Position numbers and translations under genes: made by a program
Assembly (NCBI GenBank): GCA_035629175.1
Contig: DASPIL010000017.1
Coordinates: forward strand, 1-64,000
Direction of reading: 5' to 3'
Source of the DNA: Verrucomicrobiia bacterium
Lineage (GTDB): Bacteria; Verrucomicrobiota; Verrucomicrobiia; Limisphaerales; DASXHY01
Length of the DNA: 64,000 nucleotides
The notes under the pieces: generated by a model
Databases searched by the model: none
Told to the model about the DNA's origin: nothing
The model's input: only the letters and a program-made list of their open reading frames with translations
In this document: positions 18,096 through 26,002 of the stretch, piece after piece
Layout of the letters: each line of letters begins with the position of its first letter
How positions within the stretch are numbered: position 1 is the stretch's first letter

Positions 18096-19874
18096 GGGCC
18101 AGACGCGGGGCACAAGGATGATCGCGACCGCAAAGATCAACAGCGTCAGAGGTGTGCCGATCTTCAGAAAATCCGAGAACTTGTAACGTCCCGGCCCGTA
18201 CACCATCAGGCACGAAGGTTCCAGGGGAGTCATAAACGAGCAACTGGCAGCCACTGTGATCATCATCGCAAATGTCCGCGGATTCAGATCAAGCTGAAGC
18301 GCGGTCTGAATTGCAATTGGAACAATCACCACTGCCGCAGCCTGGTTGGACATGGGTTGCGTGAGAAGGACGGTGAGCAGAAAGAATCCCGAGAGAAGCC
18401 AAAGCGGGTTCATGCTGCCCGCGCCGTTTACGATCAGCGTCGCGAGGTACTTGGCTGTGCCGGTTTCCGCCATGGCGACACCCACGGACAGCATTGCGCC
18501 GATCAGTATGACAGCCTTCCATTCCAGCTCCCGATATGCTTCGTCTGGCGTGACGCAGCGCGTGAGAAAGGCGAGCGCGGCGCCGGTCATGACTGCAACG
18601 GGCAGGCTCAGGATGTTGAAGGCGGCCGCCGCAAGGCTGGCGACGAAGATGGCCATCGCGACCGGCGCGCGTTTGCGCAGCGGGCGCTTGTCGGAGACCG
18701 CACTGATGACGCGGAAAAGGTTTTCGGTTTCCATCTCGGCGATGCGCGAGCGGCGTCCCTGGATCAACAGCGTGTCGCCCACACGCAGCGGGATGATGCT
18801 AATCTTCTGAAAAAGCGTCGTTCCATGGCGGTTGATCCCGAGCACTTGCAGGCCGTAGCGCTCGCGGAAACCAATCCCTTTCAAAGTGCGGCCAATCAAC
18901 GGTGATCGTGCCAGAACCACGACTTCCACAAGCCCGGTGTCTTCGCTGCGAACGGTGGGGTCGGACAGTTTGACATCGGATTTGATTTCGATGCCCGTCA
19001 CATCCTTGATCTTCAGGATCTCATCGCTCTGGCCTTCCACGAGCAGAACGTCATCGGCCTCGAGGCGCACGTCCGAACGCGGCACCTGGTAGTCGGCGCC
19101 TTTGCGCACAAGCCGCAGCACCGTCAGATCAAGGTCCTTGCCGAGGCCGGTTTCGGCGAGGGTTTTTCCCACGAGCGGCGACCCGGCGAGAACGATGATT
19201 TCAGTCAGATAAGGACGAATCCCGAGTTCCTCAACCTTCTCCCCGGCCGTGCGATGCTGCAGCCATTTGCGGCCAACGAAAAACGTGTAGGTCAGGCCGA
19301 TCAATGCGATCGGGAGGCCAACCGGGGTTAGTTCGAACAGGCCGATGGGGGCCATGCGTTGCTGGACCATCAAGCCGCTTACGACGATGTTCGTCGATGT
19401 GCTGATCAGGGTGACGGAGCTGCTGAGAATGGACGCGAAGGCGAGGGGCAGCAAGACCTGGCTCGGATTGATCTGCGCGCGTTTGGCTATCCCGAGAACA
19501 ACGGGAACAAAAAACGCCGTTGCCGCCGTGTTGCTCATGAACGCGCTGAACCCCGAAGTGGCAAGCATCACCACGATCAGCACGCGGTTAATCGACGTGC
19601 CGGTGAGCCGCAGGATGCGCGCACCCGCCCACTCAACGACTCCCGTTCGCCAGAGCGCTGCCGTCAGCAGGAGCAGGCCCAGGATCATGATCACGGTGTC
19701 GCTGCCAAACCCGGCGAATGCCTGGTCCGCCGGGAGCAACCCGGTGAACACCAGGGTCAGCATCAGGGAAAGAGCCACCACGTCGGGTTGCACCCAATCC
19801 GTGGAGAACAGAACCACGGCTACGACGATAAGGCCTAGCAACAGCCCGATTTCCAAGGTCATTGCGCCCCACAT
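18072..19874 (-). CDS. SLC13/CitMHS-type permease with two RCK_C (TrkA-C) domains
   Basis: 600 residues. Hydrophobic helices flank a soluble central part from about 205 to 385 holding two TrkA-C-like repeats (EIIVLAGSPLVGKTLAETGLG and EVVVLARSPLIGRTLKGIGF). This SLC13-RCK2-SLC13 layout is common in bacterial divalent-anion:sodium symporters (sulfate, dicarboxylate or phosphate); RCK_C domains bind small ligands. STSTNIVVSGLMVQQ near 160 and SNQAAAVVIVPIA near 500 are the paired substrate-site motifs. It begins 21 bp after the globin stop and is probably co-transcribed with it. Confidence 0.92.
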   Translation of the reverse strand: MWGAMTLEIGLLLGLIVVAVVLFSTDWVQPDVVALSLMLTLVFTGLLPADQAFAGFGSDTVIMILGLLLLTAALWRTGVVEWAGARILRLTGTSINRVLIVVMLATSGFSAFMSNTAATAFFVPVVLGIAKRAQINPSQVLLPLAFASILSSSVTLISTSTNIVVSGLMVQQRMAPIGLFELTPVGLPIALIGLTYTFFVGRKWLQHRTAGEKVEELGIRPYLTEIIVLAGSPLVGKTLAETGLGKDLDLTVLRLVRKGADYQVPRSDVRLEADDVLLVEGQSDEILKIKDVTGIEIKSDVKLSDPTVRSEDTGLVEVVVLARSPLIGRTLKGIGFRERYGLQVLGINRHGTTLFQKISIIPLRVGDTLLIQGRRSRIAEMETENLFRVISAVSDKRPLRKRAPVAMAIFVASLAAAAFNILSLPVAVMTGAALAFLTRCVTPDEAYRELEWKAVILIGAMLSVGVAMAETGTAKYLATLIVNGAGSMNPLWLLSGFFLLTVLLTQPMSNQAAAVVIVPIAIQTALQLDLNPRTFAMMITVAASCSFMTPLEPSCLMVYGPGRYKFSDFLKIGTPLTLLIFAVAIILVPRVWPLVPNAGR

Positions 19875-19895
19875 TGCCGGTCCGGCACGGCGCGG

Positions 19896-20369
19896 TCAAC
19901 GGGGTCTCTCCGCCGGCGCAGAACGCTCCGCTCCCCTCAGCATCATCGCCGACACGTGTTCAAGCGCCTTCTGCCAGGCTGCACTTGCCTCGGGCGTGTA
20001 TCCCGTTCCAAGCGTCTGCGCCAGCATCTGCAGCAATGCCAGTCTCACCGTGTTGTAGTGTTCCTTCGTGGTGCCGTAGGCCACATGGCGGCGTCCCAGC
20101 CCTTCCATCATCAACGACAGCCGGGCTGGAGAGTCGAGGGAACTGATGATGAAATTGAGCGCGTCCATCAACTTGCGGCCCTGTAATTCGATGCTCGTAT
20201 GAAACATGCCCCGCAATGAGGGATCCCGGTCGAACAGGATCTGGTAGAACAACAGGGCCGCAATGGTTCCCTGCGACTGCACCTGTGCGAACGTCCGGCG
20301 CAGCACCGCGATCTCGTGCGGCGTCAGCCGATCGGCTGCGGCTGGATTCCCGTGCAGGCTCATGCTCAT
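19896..20369 (-). CDS. Single-domain bacterial globin
   Basis: 157 residues. The fold pattern follows flavohaemoglobin / Vitreoscilla-type globins without a reductase domain. CD1 Phe is F56 (LRGMFHTS), a candidate distal Gln is Q63, and the proximal haem-ligating His is H95 in LGRRHVAYGTTKEHY, which matches the conserved H-x-x-x-G-x-x-x-x-H-Y block. The C-terminal helix has AWQKALEHVSAMM. The CD loop looks about three residues shorter than in flavohaemoglobins. Likely roles are O2 or NO handling or redox signalling. It precedes the SLC13-family gene in the same transcription unit. Confidence 0.85.
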   Translation of the reverse strand: MSMSLHGNPAAADRLTPHEIAVLRRTFAQVQSQGTIAALLFYQILFDRDPSLRGMFHTSIELQGRKLMDALNFIISSLDSPARLSLMMEGLGRRHVAYGTTKEHYNTVRLALLQMLAQTLGTGYTPEASAAWQKALEHVSAMMLRGAERSAPAERPR

Positions 20370-20482
20370 TCACAAAACGATAGTTTCGGGCCGGGCCTTC
20401 GCCCTATGCGACTTTGGTCGTATCCGCCTCAATTTCTCGAGTTGCGAAAACGGCGGATCAGGCCACATTGCAGCGCTTCCAA

Positions 20483-22039
20483 ATGAGACGTTCTGGTTCT
20501 GCCGTTATCCTCGCCACGCATGCGATCCCTGCACTTGTCCTCTCCGCTGGCCTTAGCGCGGCCGCTGCTGACGATATCGGCCTGGCGCCTTTGCGGGCGG
20601 CGGTTTCCAATCTGTTTGGGGAAGGAATCCGAGTGGCACAGGTTGAGGCGCCGTTTGGGAATGCTCTGCCTCCGCCATTCCAGGTGAATCCCGCCGTGGT
20701 TGGGCAGCCAGCATCCAAGTTCAAGTATTTTACTGGGCCGCCCACCGAGGAGGCTGCGGAGTCATCGAGCGCATTCCCAAATGCGTTCGGCCAGAGCTCG
20801 GGACATGCGCACGCCGTGGCGGGTTACTTCTATGGTCCGCTCATCGGCATCAGCACCAACGTGGCGAACGTGGACAACTACGAAGCTACGTATTTTTTTG
20901 AGACGCTCGTTGTGGGACTGGATGCAATTGACAGCAAAATTGTGAATCAGACCTTTGTCGTGCCGGGTTCCGCGGAGGAACAACGGGCGTGGGATTCCCG
21001 ATACGATGACTACGCGGCGATTCACAACACGCTGTTTATTTCCGGGATCGGCAATGGCGGGCCCATTTATGCGCCCGCGTCCAGCTACAACGGAATTGGC
21101 GCGGGGGCGATCGGCGGGGCATCCAGCGTGGGACCTGCCTTTGACGGCAGAGCGAAGCCGGATCTGGTCGCGCCAGCGCAGGTGACCAGCTATTCCACTC
21201 CGCGCGTCGCGGGGGCGGCAACGCTGCTGTTGCAGGCTGCTTTGCGCGGCGACGGCGGTGACACAAACCGGGCTGCCGACAGCAGGACTTTGAAGGCGCT
21301 TCTCATGAATGGCGCTGTGAAGCCGAACGGATGGACAGCTCTTTCACCTTCTCCGTTGGACCGCAGGCATGGTGCCGGCGTGTTAAACGTTTTCAATTCG
21401 TACATGCAGCTTGAGGGCGGACGCCACACATTCGTGGAAAGTCGTCCAGTGAACATCCTCCCCGTGCCAATCGCCTCCAGCACATCGCTTTCATCGTTGC
21501 GCGGATGGGACTTGAACGGCATCACAAACAGCACGGCCTCCGATCAGGTGAATCACTATTATTTCGAAGTTCCCTCCGGCGCTGCGACGCATTCCGGAAC
21601 GGCGACTCTCGTCTGGCACCGCCAACAGGGCCAGACGAACATCAACAATCTTGACCTCGCCCTTTATTCGATGGATTCGGGCGCGTTAGTGGCCTCGAGC
21701 ACGAGTGTCGTCGACAATGTCGAGCATGTGTTCGTCCCCGCGCTGCCCGCAGGCCGCTACGATTTGCAGGTGATCAAGAGGGACGGTTTGGCCGTGAGCG
21801 AGACCGAGACCTATGCTGTTGCGTTCGAGTTTGTTCGCCTCCTGGTGTCGTTGAAAGCCAACTCCCAGGGTGTCAGCCTCACATGGCCGGATTATCCATC
21901 CGGCTATGTACTCCAATCAGCGGCGAACGTGGGAGGAACCTGGACCAATGTTGGCAGCGCTGCCACTCTCCACGATCGAACCTATCGCCTGGACCTGCCT
22001 GCGTCCGAAGCATCGCGGTTTTTCCGGCTGATCCGTTAA
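20483..22039 (+). CDS. Exported subtilisin-like (S8) protease with atypical active site
   Basis: 518 residues starting at the ATG before a signal peptide (MRRSGSAVILATHAIPALVL, cleavage near SAAAA). The S8 core is visible: His108 in GHAHAVAG, oxyanion Asn191 in SGIGNGG, and Ser236 in VTSYSTPRVAGAA. The strand that normally carries the catalytic Asp reads RVAQVEAP, putting Glu55 at the Asp position. After the core comes a proprotein-type beta domain (about 350-460) and a C-terminal module (about 465-518; SLTWPDYPSGYVLQSAA to FFRLIR) shared with the IPT/TIG protein at 40.7 kb. It is likely secreted or surface-bound; whether it is proteolytically active is uncertain. Confidence 0.82.
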   Translation: MRRSGSAVILATHAIPALVLSAGLSAAAADDIGLAPLRAAVSNLFGEGIRVAQVEAPFGNALPPPFQVNPAVVGQPASKFKYFTGPPTEEAAESSSAFPNAFGQSSGHAHAVAGYFYGPLIGISTNVANVDNYEATYFFETLVVGLDAIDSKIVNQTFVVPGSAEEQRAWDSRYDDYAAIHNTLFISGIGNGGPIYAPASSYNGIGAGAIGGASSVGPAFDGRAKPDLVAPAQVTSYSTPRVAGAATLLLQAALRGDGGDTNRAADSRTLKALLMNGAVKPNGWTALSPSPLDRRHGAGVLNVFNSYMQLEGGRHTFVESRPVNILPVPIASSTSLSSLRGWDLNGITNSTASDQVNHYYFEVPSGAATHSGTATLVWHRQQGQTNINNLDLALYSMDSGALVASSTSVVDNVEHVFVPALPAGRYDLQVIKRDGLAVSETETYAVAFEFVRLLVSLKANSQGVSLTWPDYPSGYVLQSAANVGGTWTNVGSAATLHDRTYRLDLPASEASRFFRLIR

Positions 22040-22566
22040 TGCAGCTGGTGCTCCGCGTCAGCTGTTTCTCCCGTCAGGATTTCCGCCAGGGCATAGAGCG
22101 TATCATCCATGACCTTCTCCTCATGCAACGACTGCATCAACAGGTCCGACTCTTCGGTCCTTCCGAGCAGCCGTGCGAGGCTGACTACGGACGTGTAGCA
22201 AGCGACCTCGTGAGACTCGGCTGCGAGAAGCGATCCGATCAACGCCGCGTCCAAGAGGTCCGTGTCCATGCCCGAGTCGATGCAGTCCGCCGCTTCGGCG
22301 AGGATTCCAAGCATGGCCTTCGATTCGGCGAAAGGGTGCGGATGCAAGGCAGCCGCGACTGCCTCCAGCCGCCGGACATGTTCCCGCGTTTTGACGATAT
22401 GCCGTTGAAGGGCTTTCTTGAGTTCAATCGCGCCGGCGCCCTGTTCGAGGCGTGGGAGAACCGACTGCTGCTGGAGTTCAGCATCGAGGAGGCGCGCGAT
22501 CTGGTCGCCGTATAAATCTTCCAACAACTTCGCTCTCACGGAACATTCCCCCTTCGCAGTAATCAT
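22036..22566 (-). CDS. DUF892 ferritin-like protein (YciE/YciF type)
   Basis: 176 residues, all-helical. LLEDLYGDQIARLLDAELQ at the start, LKKALQRHIVKTREHVRRLE, and ESHEVACYTSVVSLARLLG followed by LLMQSLHEEKVMDDTLYALA place the carboxylate/His metal ligands of the DUF892 ferritin-like four-helix bundle. Relatives are stress-induced, but the reaction is unknown. The gene converges on the subtilase with a 4-bp overlap of the two stops. Confidence 0.88.
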   Translation of the reverse strand: MITAKGECSVRAKLLEDLYGDQIARLLDAELQQQSVLPRLEQGAGAIELKKALQRHIVKTREHVRRLEAVAAALHPHPFAESKAMLGILAEAADCIDSGMDTDLLDAALIGSLLAAESHEVACYTSVVSLARLLGRTEESDLLMQSLHEEKVMDDTLYALAEILTGETADAEHQLH

Positions 22567-22717
22567 TTTTTGTGTCTTTCATCCTTACTCTGGTTCTATG
22601 TGAGTTTGGGATACCCGGGTGAGGCTTTCTATGGGGTTAACCTTGGCATAGGTGGGGGCGTAAACACCTGCCGCGACCACAGCCAACGGGCTCATTGATG
22701 CCGCCGCCGGGGAAGCT

Positions 22718-22737
22718 ATGCACCCCAATGCACCCCA
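22718..22737. repeat. Tandem decamer ATGCACCCCA x2
   Basis: Two perfect adjacent copies of a 10-bp word end 24 bp upstream of the start of the small membrane protein. It may be a direct-repeat regulator site; the rest of the 195-bp gap between this gene and the divergent DUF892 gene shows nothing else recognisable. Confidence 0.4.
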
Positions 22738-22761
22738 GCCTTCGTCGCGCTACGTTGGAAC

Positions 22762-23019
22762 ATGAAAGACATTCAAACGCAGAAAGCCACCTTCAGCATC
22801 CCCTCGATCATCGCACTGGTCGCCGCCATCTTCAGTTTCGCCACGGGAGCGTTCTGGGGATTCATGCTCGCAATGATCGCGATGCTCTTTGGCGTCATCG
22901 GCGTGTTGCTGGCCTTTTCAAAAAATGTCAGGGGAGGAGTTCTCAGTGTATTCGCGCTGGTAGCGGGGGGCGTGGGTTTGCTGGCGGCAATAATAAAAGG
23001 GATTGCATGGGTTATGTAA
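22762..23019 (+). CDS. Small two- to three-helix membrane protein
   Basis: 85 residues with a short polar N-terminus and hydrophobic stretches at about 14-32, 33-52 and 60-84 (IPSIIALVAAIFSFATG, FMLAMIAMLFGVIGVLL, VFALVAGGVGLLAAI). No family recognised with certainty. It stands 12 bp before the EEP-family gene in the same direction, and both encode membrane-associated products, so they may be co-transcribed. Confidence 0.65.
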   Translation: MKDIQTQKATFSIPSIIALVAAIFSFATGAFWGFMLAMIAMLFGVIGVLLAFSKNVRGGVLSVFALVAGGVGLLAAIIKGIAWVM

Positions 23020-23031
23020 CTGCCGGCCAAC

Positions 23032-24132
23032 ATGCTCAAGGCGTTGCTGATCGCGGGTTCAGTCGTGGTGCTTCTCGGCACCGTCCTGCCGCTGTTTCGG
23101 ACGGACGCCTGGTGGGTGCGGGTGTTTGACTTCTCTCATCTGCAGATCGCAATCCTCGGGCTTCTGCTCGCGATTGCACTCGTGTTTTCTCGCGGCATGT
23201 TTCCTCCAACCTTCGGGTGGACCCTGCTCGCCGTGGCCGGCTTGTGCGTGGCGGCGAACTTCTGCTGGATTTTTCCATACACCCGCCTCGCTTCAAAACA
23301 GGTGCTCCCGGCGAAGGGAAATCAGGAAATGGTTTCGGTGCTCGCGGCAAACGTTCTCCAGGGGAATCGCAATGCAAAAACTCTCCTCGACATCATCCGC
23401 GAAACGAATCCAGACCTGATCCTCATCACAGAGGCAGACGAGCGGTGGACGAGAGAGCTGCAGTCCCTGACGAACGAATATCGGCATACCCTGCTGCATC
23501 CACTGGAGAATACTTATGGAATCAGCCTGTATTCGCGATTACCGCTGGTGAATCCGGAGGTGCGTTTCCTGACGGACCGCGGCGTACCGTCCATACGAAC
23601 GGGCGTTCGATGCGGCGGCCAGGAGGTTCTCTTCTACGGGGTGCATCCAAGGCCGCCGGGACGACCTGCGGAAAATGATCATGAGCCGATGGATAGCACG
23701 CAGCGGGATGCCGAGTTGGTGCTCGTCGCGAAGGAGATTCAGAAGGTCAAAGGCCCCGTGATCGTTGCTGGAGACTTCAATGACGTGGCATGGTCGCATA
23801 CGAGCCGCATGTTCCGTCGAATCAGCCGGCTGCTCGATCCGCGTGTGGGCCGCGGATTCTTCAATACCTATCATGCCCGCATTCCGATACTGCGATTTCC
23901 GTTGGATCATCTCTTCCACTCCGATGACTTCACGCTGGTGAAGATCGAGCGCTTGAAGAAGATCGGTTCGGATCACTTTCCGATCCTTGCCGTCCTGCGC
24001 CTGGAACCCGGCGCGGCCGCTGAACAGGAAGCTCCGCCGAAGAAGCCGTCCGACGAACGGGAGGCGGTTGAATCCGTTCAGAGAAACCGCGAACACGAGG
24101 CAGAGGACGGGGCAGCGGTGGCAAAGCATTAA
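23032..24132 (+). CDS. Membrane-anchored endonuclease/exonuclease/phosphatase (EEP) family protein
   Basis: 366 residues. Three hydrophobic segments fill the first 90 residues. The EEP catalytic fold follows: ANVLQGNRN (Asn), LILITEADERW (metal Glu), LFYGVHPRPP (His), VIVAGDFNDVAW (D-x-N), and a terminal GSDHFPILAVL (Asp-His pair). The catalytic part faces the periplasm or the cytoplasm depending on topology, which is not resolved. Family members cleave phosphodiesters in nucleic acids or lipids; the substrate is unknown. The C-terminal 40 residues are charged and Lys/Glu-rich. Confidence 0.9.
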   Translation: MLKALLIAGSVVVLLGTVLPLFRTDAWWVRVFDFSHLQIAILGLLLAIALVFSRGMFPPTFGWTLLAVAGLCVAANFCWIFPYTRLASKQVLPAKGNQEMVSVLAANVLQGNRNAKTLLDIIRETNPDLILITEADERWTRELQSLTNEYRHTLLHPLENTYGISLYSRLPLVNPEVRFLTDRGVPSIRTGVRCGGQEVLFYGVHPRPPGRPAENDHEPMDSTQRDAELVLVAKEIQKVKGPVIVAGDFNDVAWSHTSRMFRRISRLLDPRVGRGFFNTYHARIPILRFPLDHLFHSDDFTLVKIERLKKIGSDHFPILAVLRLEPGAAAEQEAPPKKPSDEREAVESVQRNREHEAEDGAAVAKH

Positions 24133-24134
24133 GA

Positions 24135-24168
24135 CGGGCGCACCCGAAATGGACAACGGATGCGCCCG
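24135..24168. terminator. Hairpin between convergent EEP and porin genes
   Basis: CGGGCGCA and TGCGCCCG form a perfect 8-bp stem around an 18-nt loop, directly after the EEP stop and 57 bp beyond the convergent porin stop. No strong T-run follows on either side, so termination is plausible but weakly supported. Confidence 0.4.
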
Positions 24169-24224
24169 CCCCCCAACATGATCGCCACAACCAGAGCGAT
24201 CAGATCTTTTTCAACAGCCAGCCA

Positions 24225-25433
24225 TCAGAACTGGTAAATGAAGTTCAGGGCCAGCGACACGGCGTTCCGGTCGGTTGGATCAACCTTGCCTCCAAACGGA
24301 CGGTCACCCGACAGTGCAGTATCCCAGCGCACTTCGGCGCGGCTGATGACATTCTTCCAAAGGGCGTAGTCCAGAGTTCCGGTGAGTGACAGGAGCTCGT
24401 TCTTTTCGCCGTCCGAGGTCATGTAACCGAAGGTTCCGTTGCTGCCCCACGCATAATCAGCACGGGTATTCAGTTTCATCTTCTCGGTGATCTGCCAGCT
24501 CAGGTACAAGGCCGCTGCTTCGGCATAGGATTCTTCAAACAGATATCCATGCGTGTAATCATATGCGAAACCGAGACTGAGGCCCGAGACCGGCAATGGA
24601 ATGGCGCCGCCGACATAAAAGTTCCCCTGGCTCCATCGTCCGTCCGGGTTCGGAATGCCCGAGACATTGTTGAATCCATTGGTTCCGCCCGCTGGCACGG
24701 CGTCGCCATAGGTGTAGCCCGCCGACAATGTGGCGCCACTCATCGCACCAAAGCTTCCGGGCGCCGTGAACGTCAGGATACCGAGGTAGGCTTTGCGCGA
24801 TTCAATGGAGGACTTCGCGTCGGCCTGATTGTTGAAGCCGGCGATGTTGCCGACGCCCACCATGGCGCTGAACATGTCGTTGAACTTGTAACTCGCCGAG
24901 ATGCCGGTGTGCGCGGAGGATTCAATATAGAACCCGTAAGAACGGCTCCAGTTCGGGTTCTTGTAAGTATCGAACGCTTCGTAACCGTTGTAGGTTCCGA
25001 ACTGGCCGACCTTGAAATCAATGCCGTTGCCGACGGGCGCGCGCAGCAGGATGACCGCTTCGTTCATCGCGAGGTCGCCCCCGGAACCAATGATCGATCG
25101 GGTCCCGCGCTTTGTCGCCCAGGGGCCGAGCAGCATCTGCACATTGTAGCCCGCGGACCATTCACCTTCATCGAGCGGCTTGGTGAGCGTAAGGCTGACA
25201 ACATTGAGATTGAAGCCATCCTGCGTATCGGCTCCGTCATAGACGCGGCCAGGCATGTTTGCGTTGCCAGTTCCCACCTTCCAAACGGCGGAGGTATCGA
25301 TGTAACCGCTCAGGGTGGTGGAGGATACGGCGGTCAAAAGCGAGGGTGTTTCGAGCTCTGCGGCCTGCGCAACTGCTGGGAGGGTGATCAGACCGGCGCC
25401 TAAGAGGACCTGCGTCCATTTACTTATGTTCAT
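24225..25433 (-). CDS. Outer-membrane beta-barrel porin (BBP2/DUF1597-like)
   Basis: 402 residues from the ATG at a clear signal peptide (MNISKWTQVLLGAGLITL, cleavage after AQAAE). The mature protein is made of alternating amphipathic strands (LSGYIDTSAVWKVG, GISASYKFNDMFSAMVGVG, GTLDYALWKNVISRAEVRWD) and ends LNFIYQF, a standard barrel C-terminus with terminal Phe. The pattern fits the porin-like family often seen near transport operons in Verrucomicrobia and Planctomycetes. It diverges from urtABCDE and has a sigma-54-like promoter of its own, which suggests it lets a nitrogen compound through the outer membrane; that link is inference. Confidence 0.85.
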   Translation of the reverse strand: MNISKWTQVLLGAGLITLPAVAQAAELETPSLLTAVSSTTLSGYIDTSAVWKVGTGNANMPGRVYDGADTQDGFNLNVVSLTLTKPLDEGEWSAGYNVQMLLGPWATKRGTRSIIGSGGDLAMNEAVILLRAPVGNGIDFKVGQFGTYNGYEAFDTYKNPNWSRSYGFYIESSAHTGISASYKFNDMFSAMVGVGNIAGFNNQADAKSSIESRKAYLGILTFTAPGSFGAMSGATLSAGYTYGDAVPAGGTNGFNNVSGIPNPDGRWSQGNFYVGGAIPLPVSGLSLGFAYDYTHGYLFEESYAEAAALYLSWQITEKMKLNTRADYAWGSNGTFGYMTSDGEKNELLSLTGTLDYALWKNVISRAEVRWDTALSGDRPFGGKVDPTDRNAVSLALNFIYQF

Positions 25434-25505
25434 AGTTTGTTTGTTATAGGTTTTGGTTTTGAGACGGGCGCCCATTTGCGCACCGCGTTCGGTTCACGCC
25501 CCGCC

Positions 25506-25522
25506 AAGCAGAATCGATGCCT
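25506..25522 (-). promoter_or_regulatory. Sigma-54-like -24/-12 element facing the porin gene
   Basis: Read on the minus strand the sequence is AGGCATCGATTCTGCTT: GG and GC are separated by exactly 10 bp, with GGCA and TGCT matching the TGGCAC/TTGCW consensus. It lies about 73 bp upstream of the porin start. Several consensus positions differ, so it is weaker than the element facing urtA. Confidence 0.4.
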
Positions 25523-25750
25523 CCCCCAATTCGTGTTGCATAACGAAGGTCCAATCAGAATCGCCGCGATGGAAAATGTTCTGCCTCGCACGCACACGAA
25601 TTTCAAAACGGTGAAGGCGTGAATTGCCCGCGCTGCGCCGTGTCGCCGTGGGCATTTCGCAAACTCGATCGGCCGCCAATCTGAATTCGACGCGTGACTG
25701 TTGTGGCGAAAATCCCGGGTCCGACGGAACACCGTTCCCCGCGCGCTTCA

Positions 25751-25770
25751 GTGCTGCACGGAATCAGCAC
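25751..25770. promoter_or_regulatory. Inverted repeat GTGCTG-N8-CAGCAC, candidate enhancer site
   Basis: Perfect 6-bp arms with an 8-bp spacer, about 105 bp upstream of the urtA -24 element, a usual distance for a sigma-54 activator site. The half-site orientation differs from the classical NtrC consensus, so the protein that binds is unknown. Confidence 0.45.
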
Positions 25771-25810
25771 CCGCTGTTGAGTAATGCGCGCACTGTGCAA
25801 ATCGATACTC

Positions 25811-25828
25811 ACGATTCAGATGAATCGT
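25811..25828. promoter_or_regulatory. Perfect inverted repeat ACGATTCA-GA-TGAATCGT
   Basis: 8-bp arms with a 2-bp centre, about 46 bp upstream of the urtA -24 box. This is the most symmetric sequence in the divergent region and a likely operator for a dimeric regulator. Confidence 0.5.
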
Positions 25829-25873
25829 TTTCGTCACAGGCGCATTCCTTGTGGAAATCATGAAATTGGTCCG

Positions 25874-25889
25874 TGGCATATCGGGTGCT
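25874..25889 (+). promoter_or_regulatory. Sigma-54-like -24/-12 promoter of the urt operon
   Basis: TGGCATATCGGGTGCT matches the sigma-54 consensus TGGCAC-N5-TTGCW at all but two defined positions and keeps the invariant GG-N10-GC spacing. The predicted transcript start is near 25900, giving a leader of about 100 nt before urtA. Nitrogen control of urea transport through RpoN is well known in other bacteria, which supports the assignment. Confidence 0.6.
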
Positions 25890-25908
25890 AAAGGGGAATC
25901 GCTTGCGC

Positions 25909-25929
25909 TGCCATCATTGGGTGATGGCA
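25909..25929 (+). promoter_or_regulatory. Hairpin in the urtA leader
   Basis: TGCCATCA / TGATGGCA form a perfect 8-bp stem with a TTGGG loop, starting about 10 nt after the predicted sigma-54 transcript start. A second, smaller stem (GATGC-CGTC-GCATC, 25946-25959) follows. They may stabilise the transcript or affect translation of urtA. Confidence 0.45.
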
Positions 25930-26002
25930 ATTCGCTGACGCGAATGATGCCGTCGCATCGGTGCAGCTCAGAACTAAACCCGAAGAAATCGCACTCAATC
26001 CA

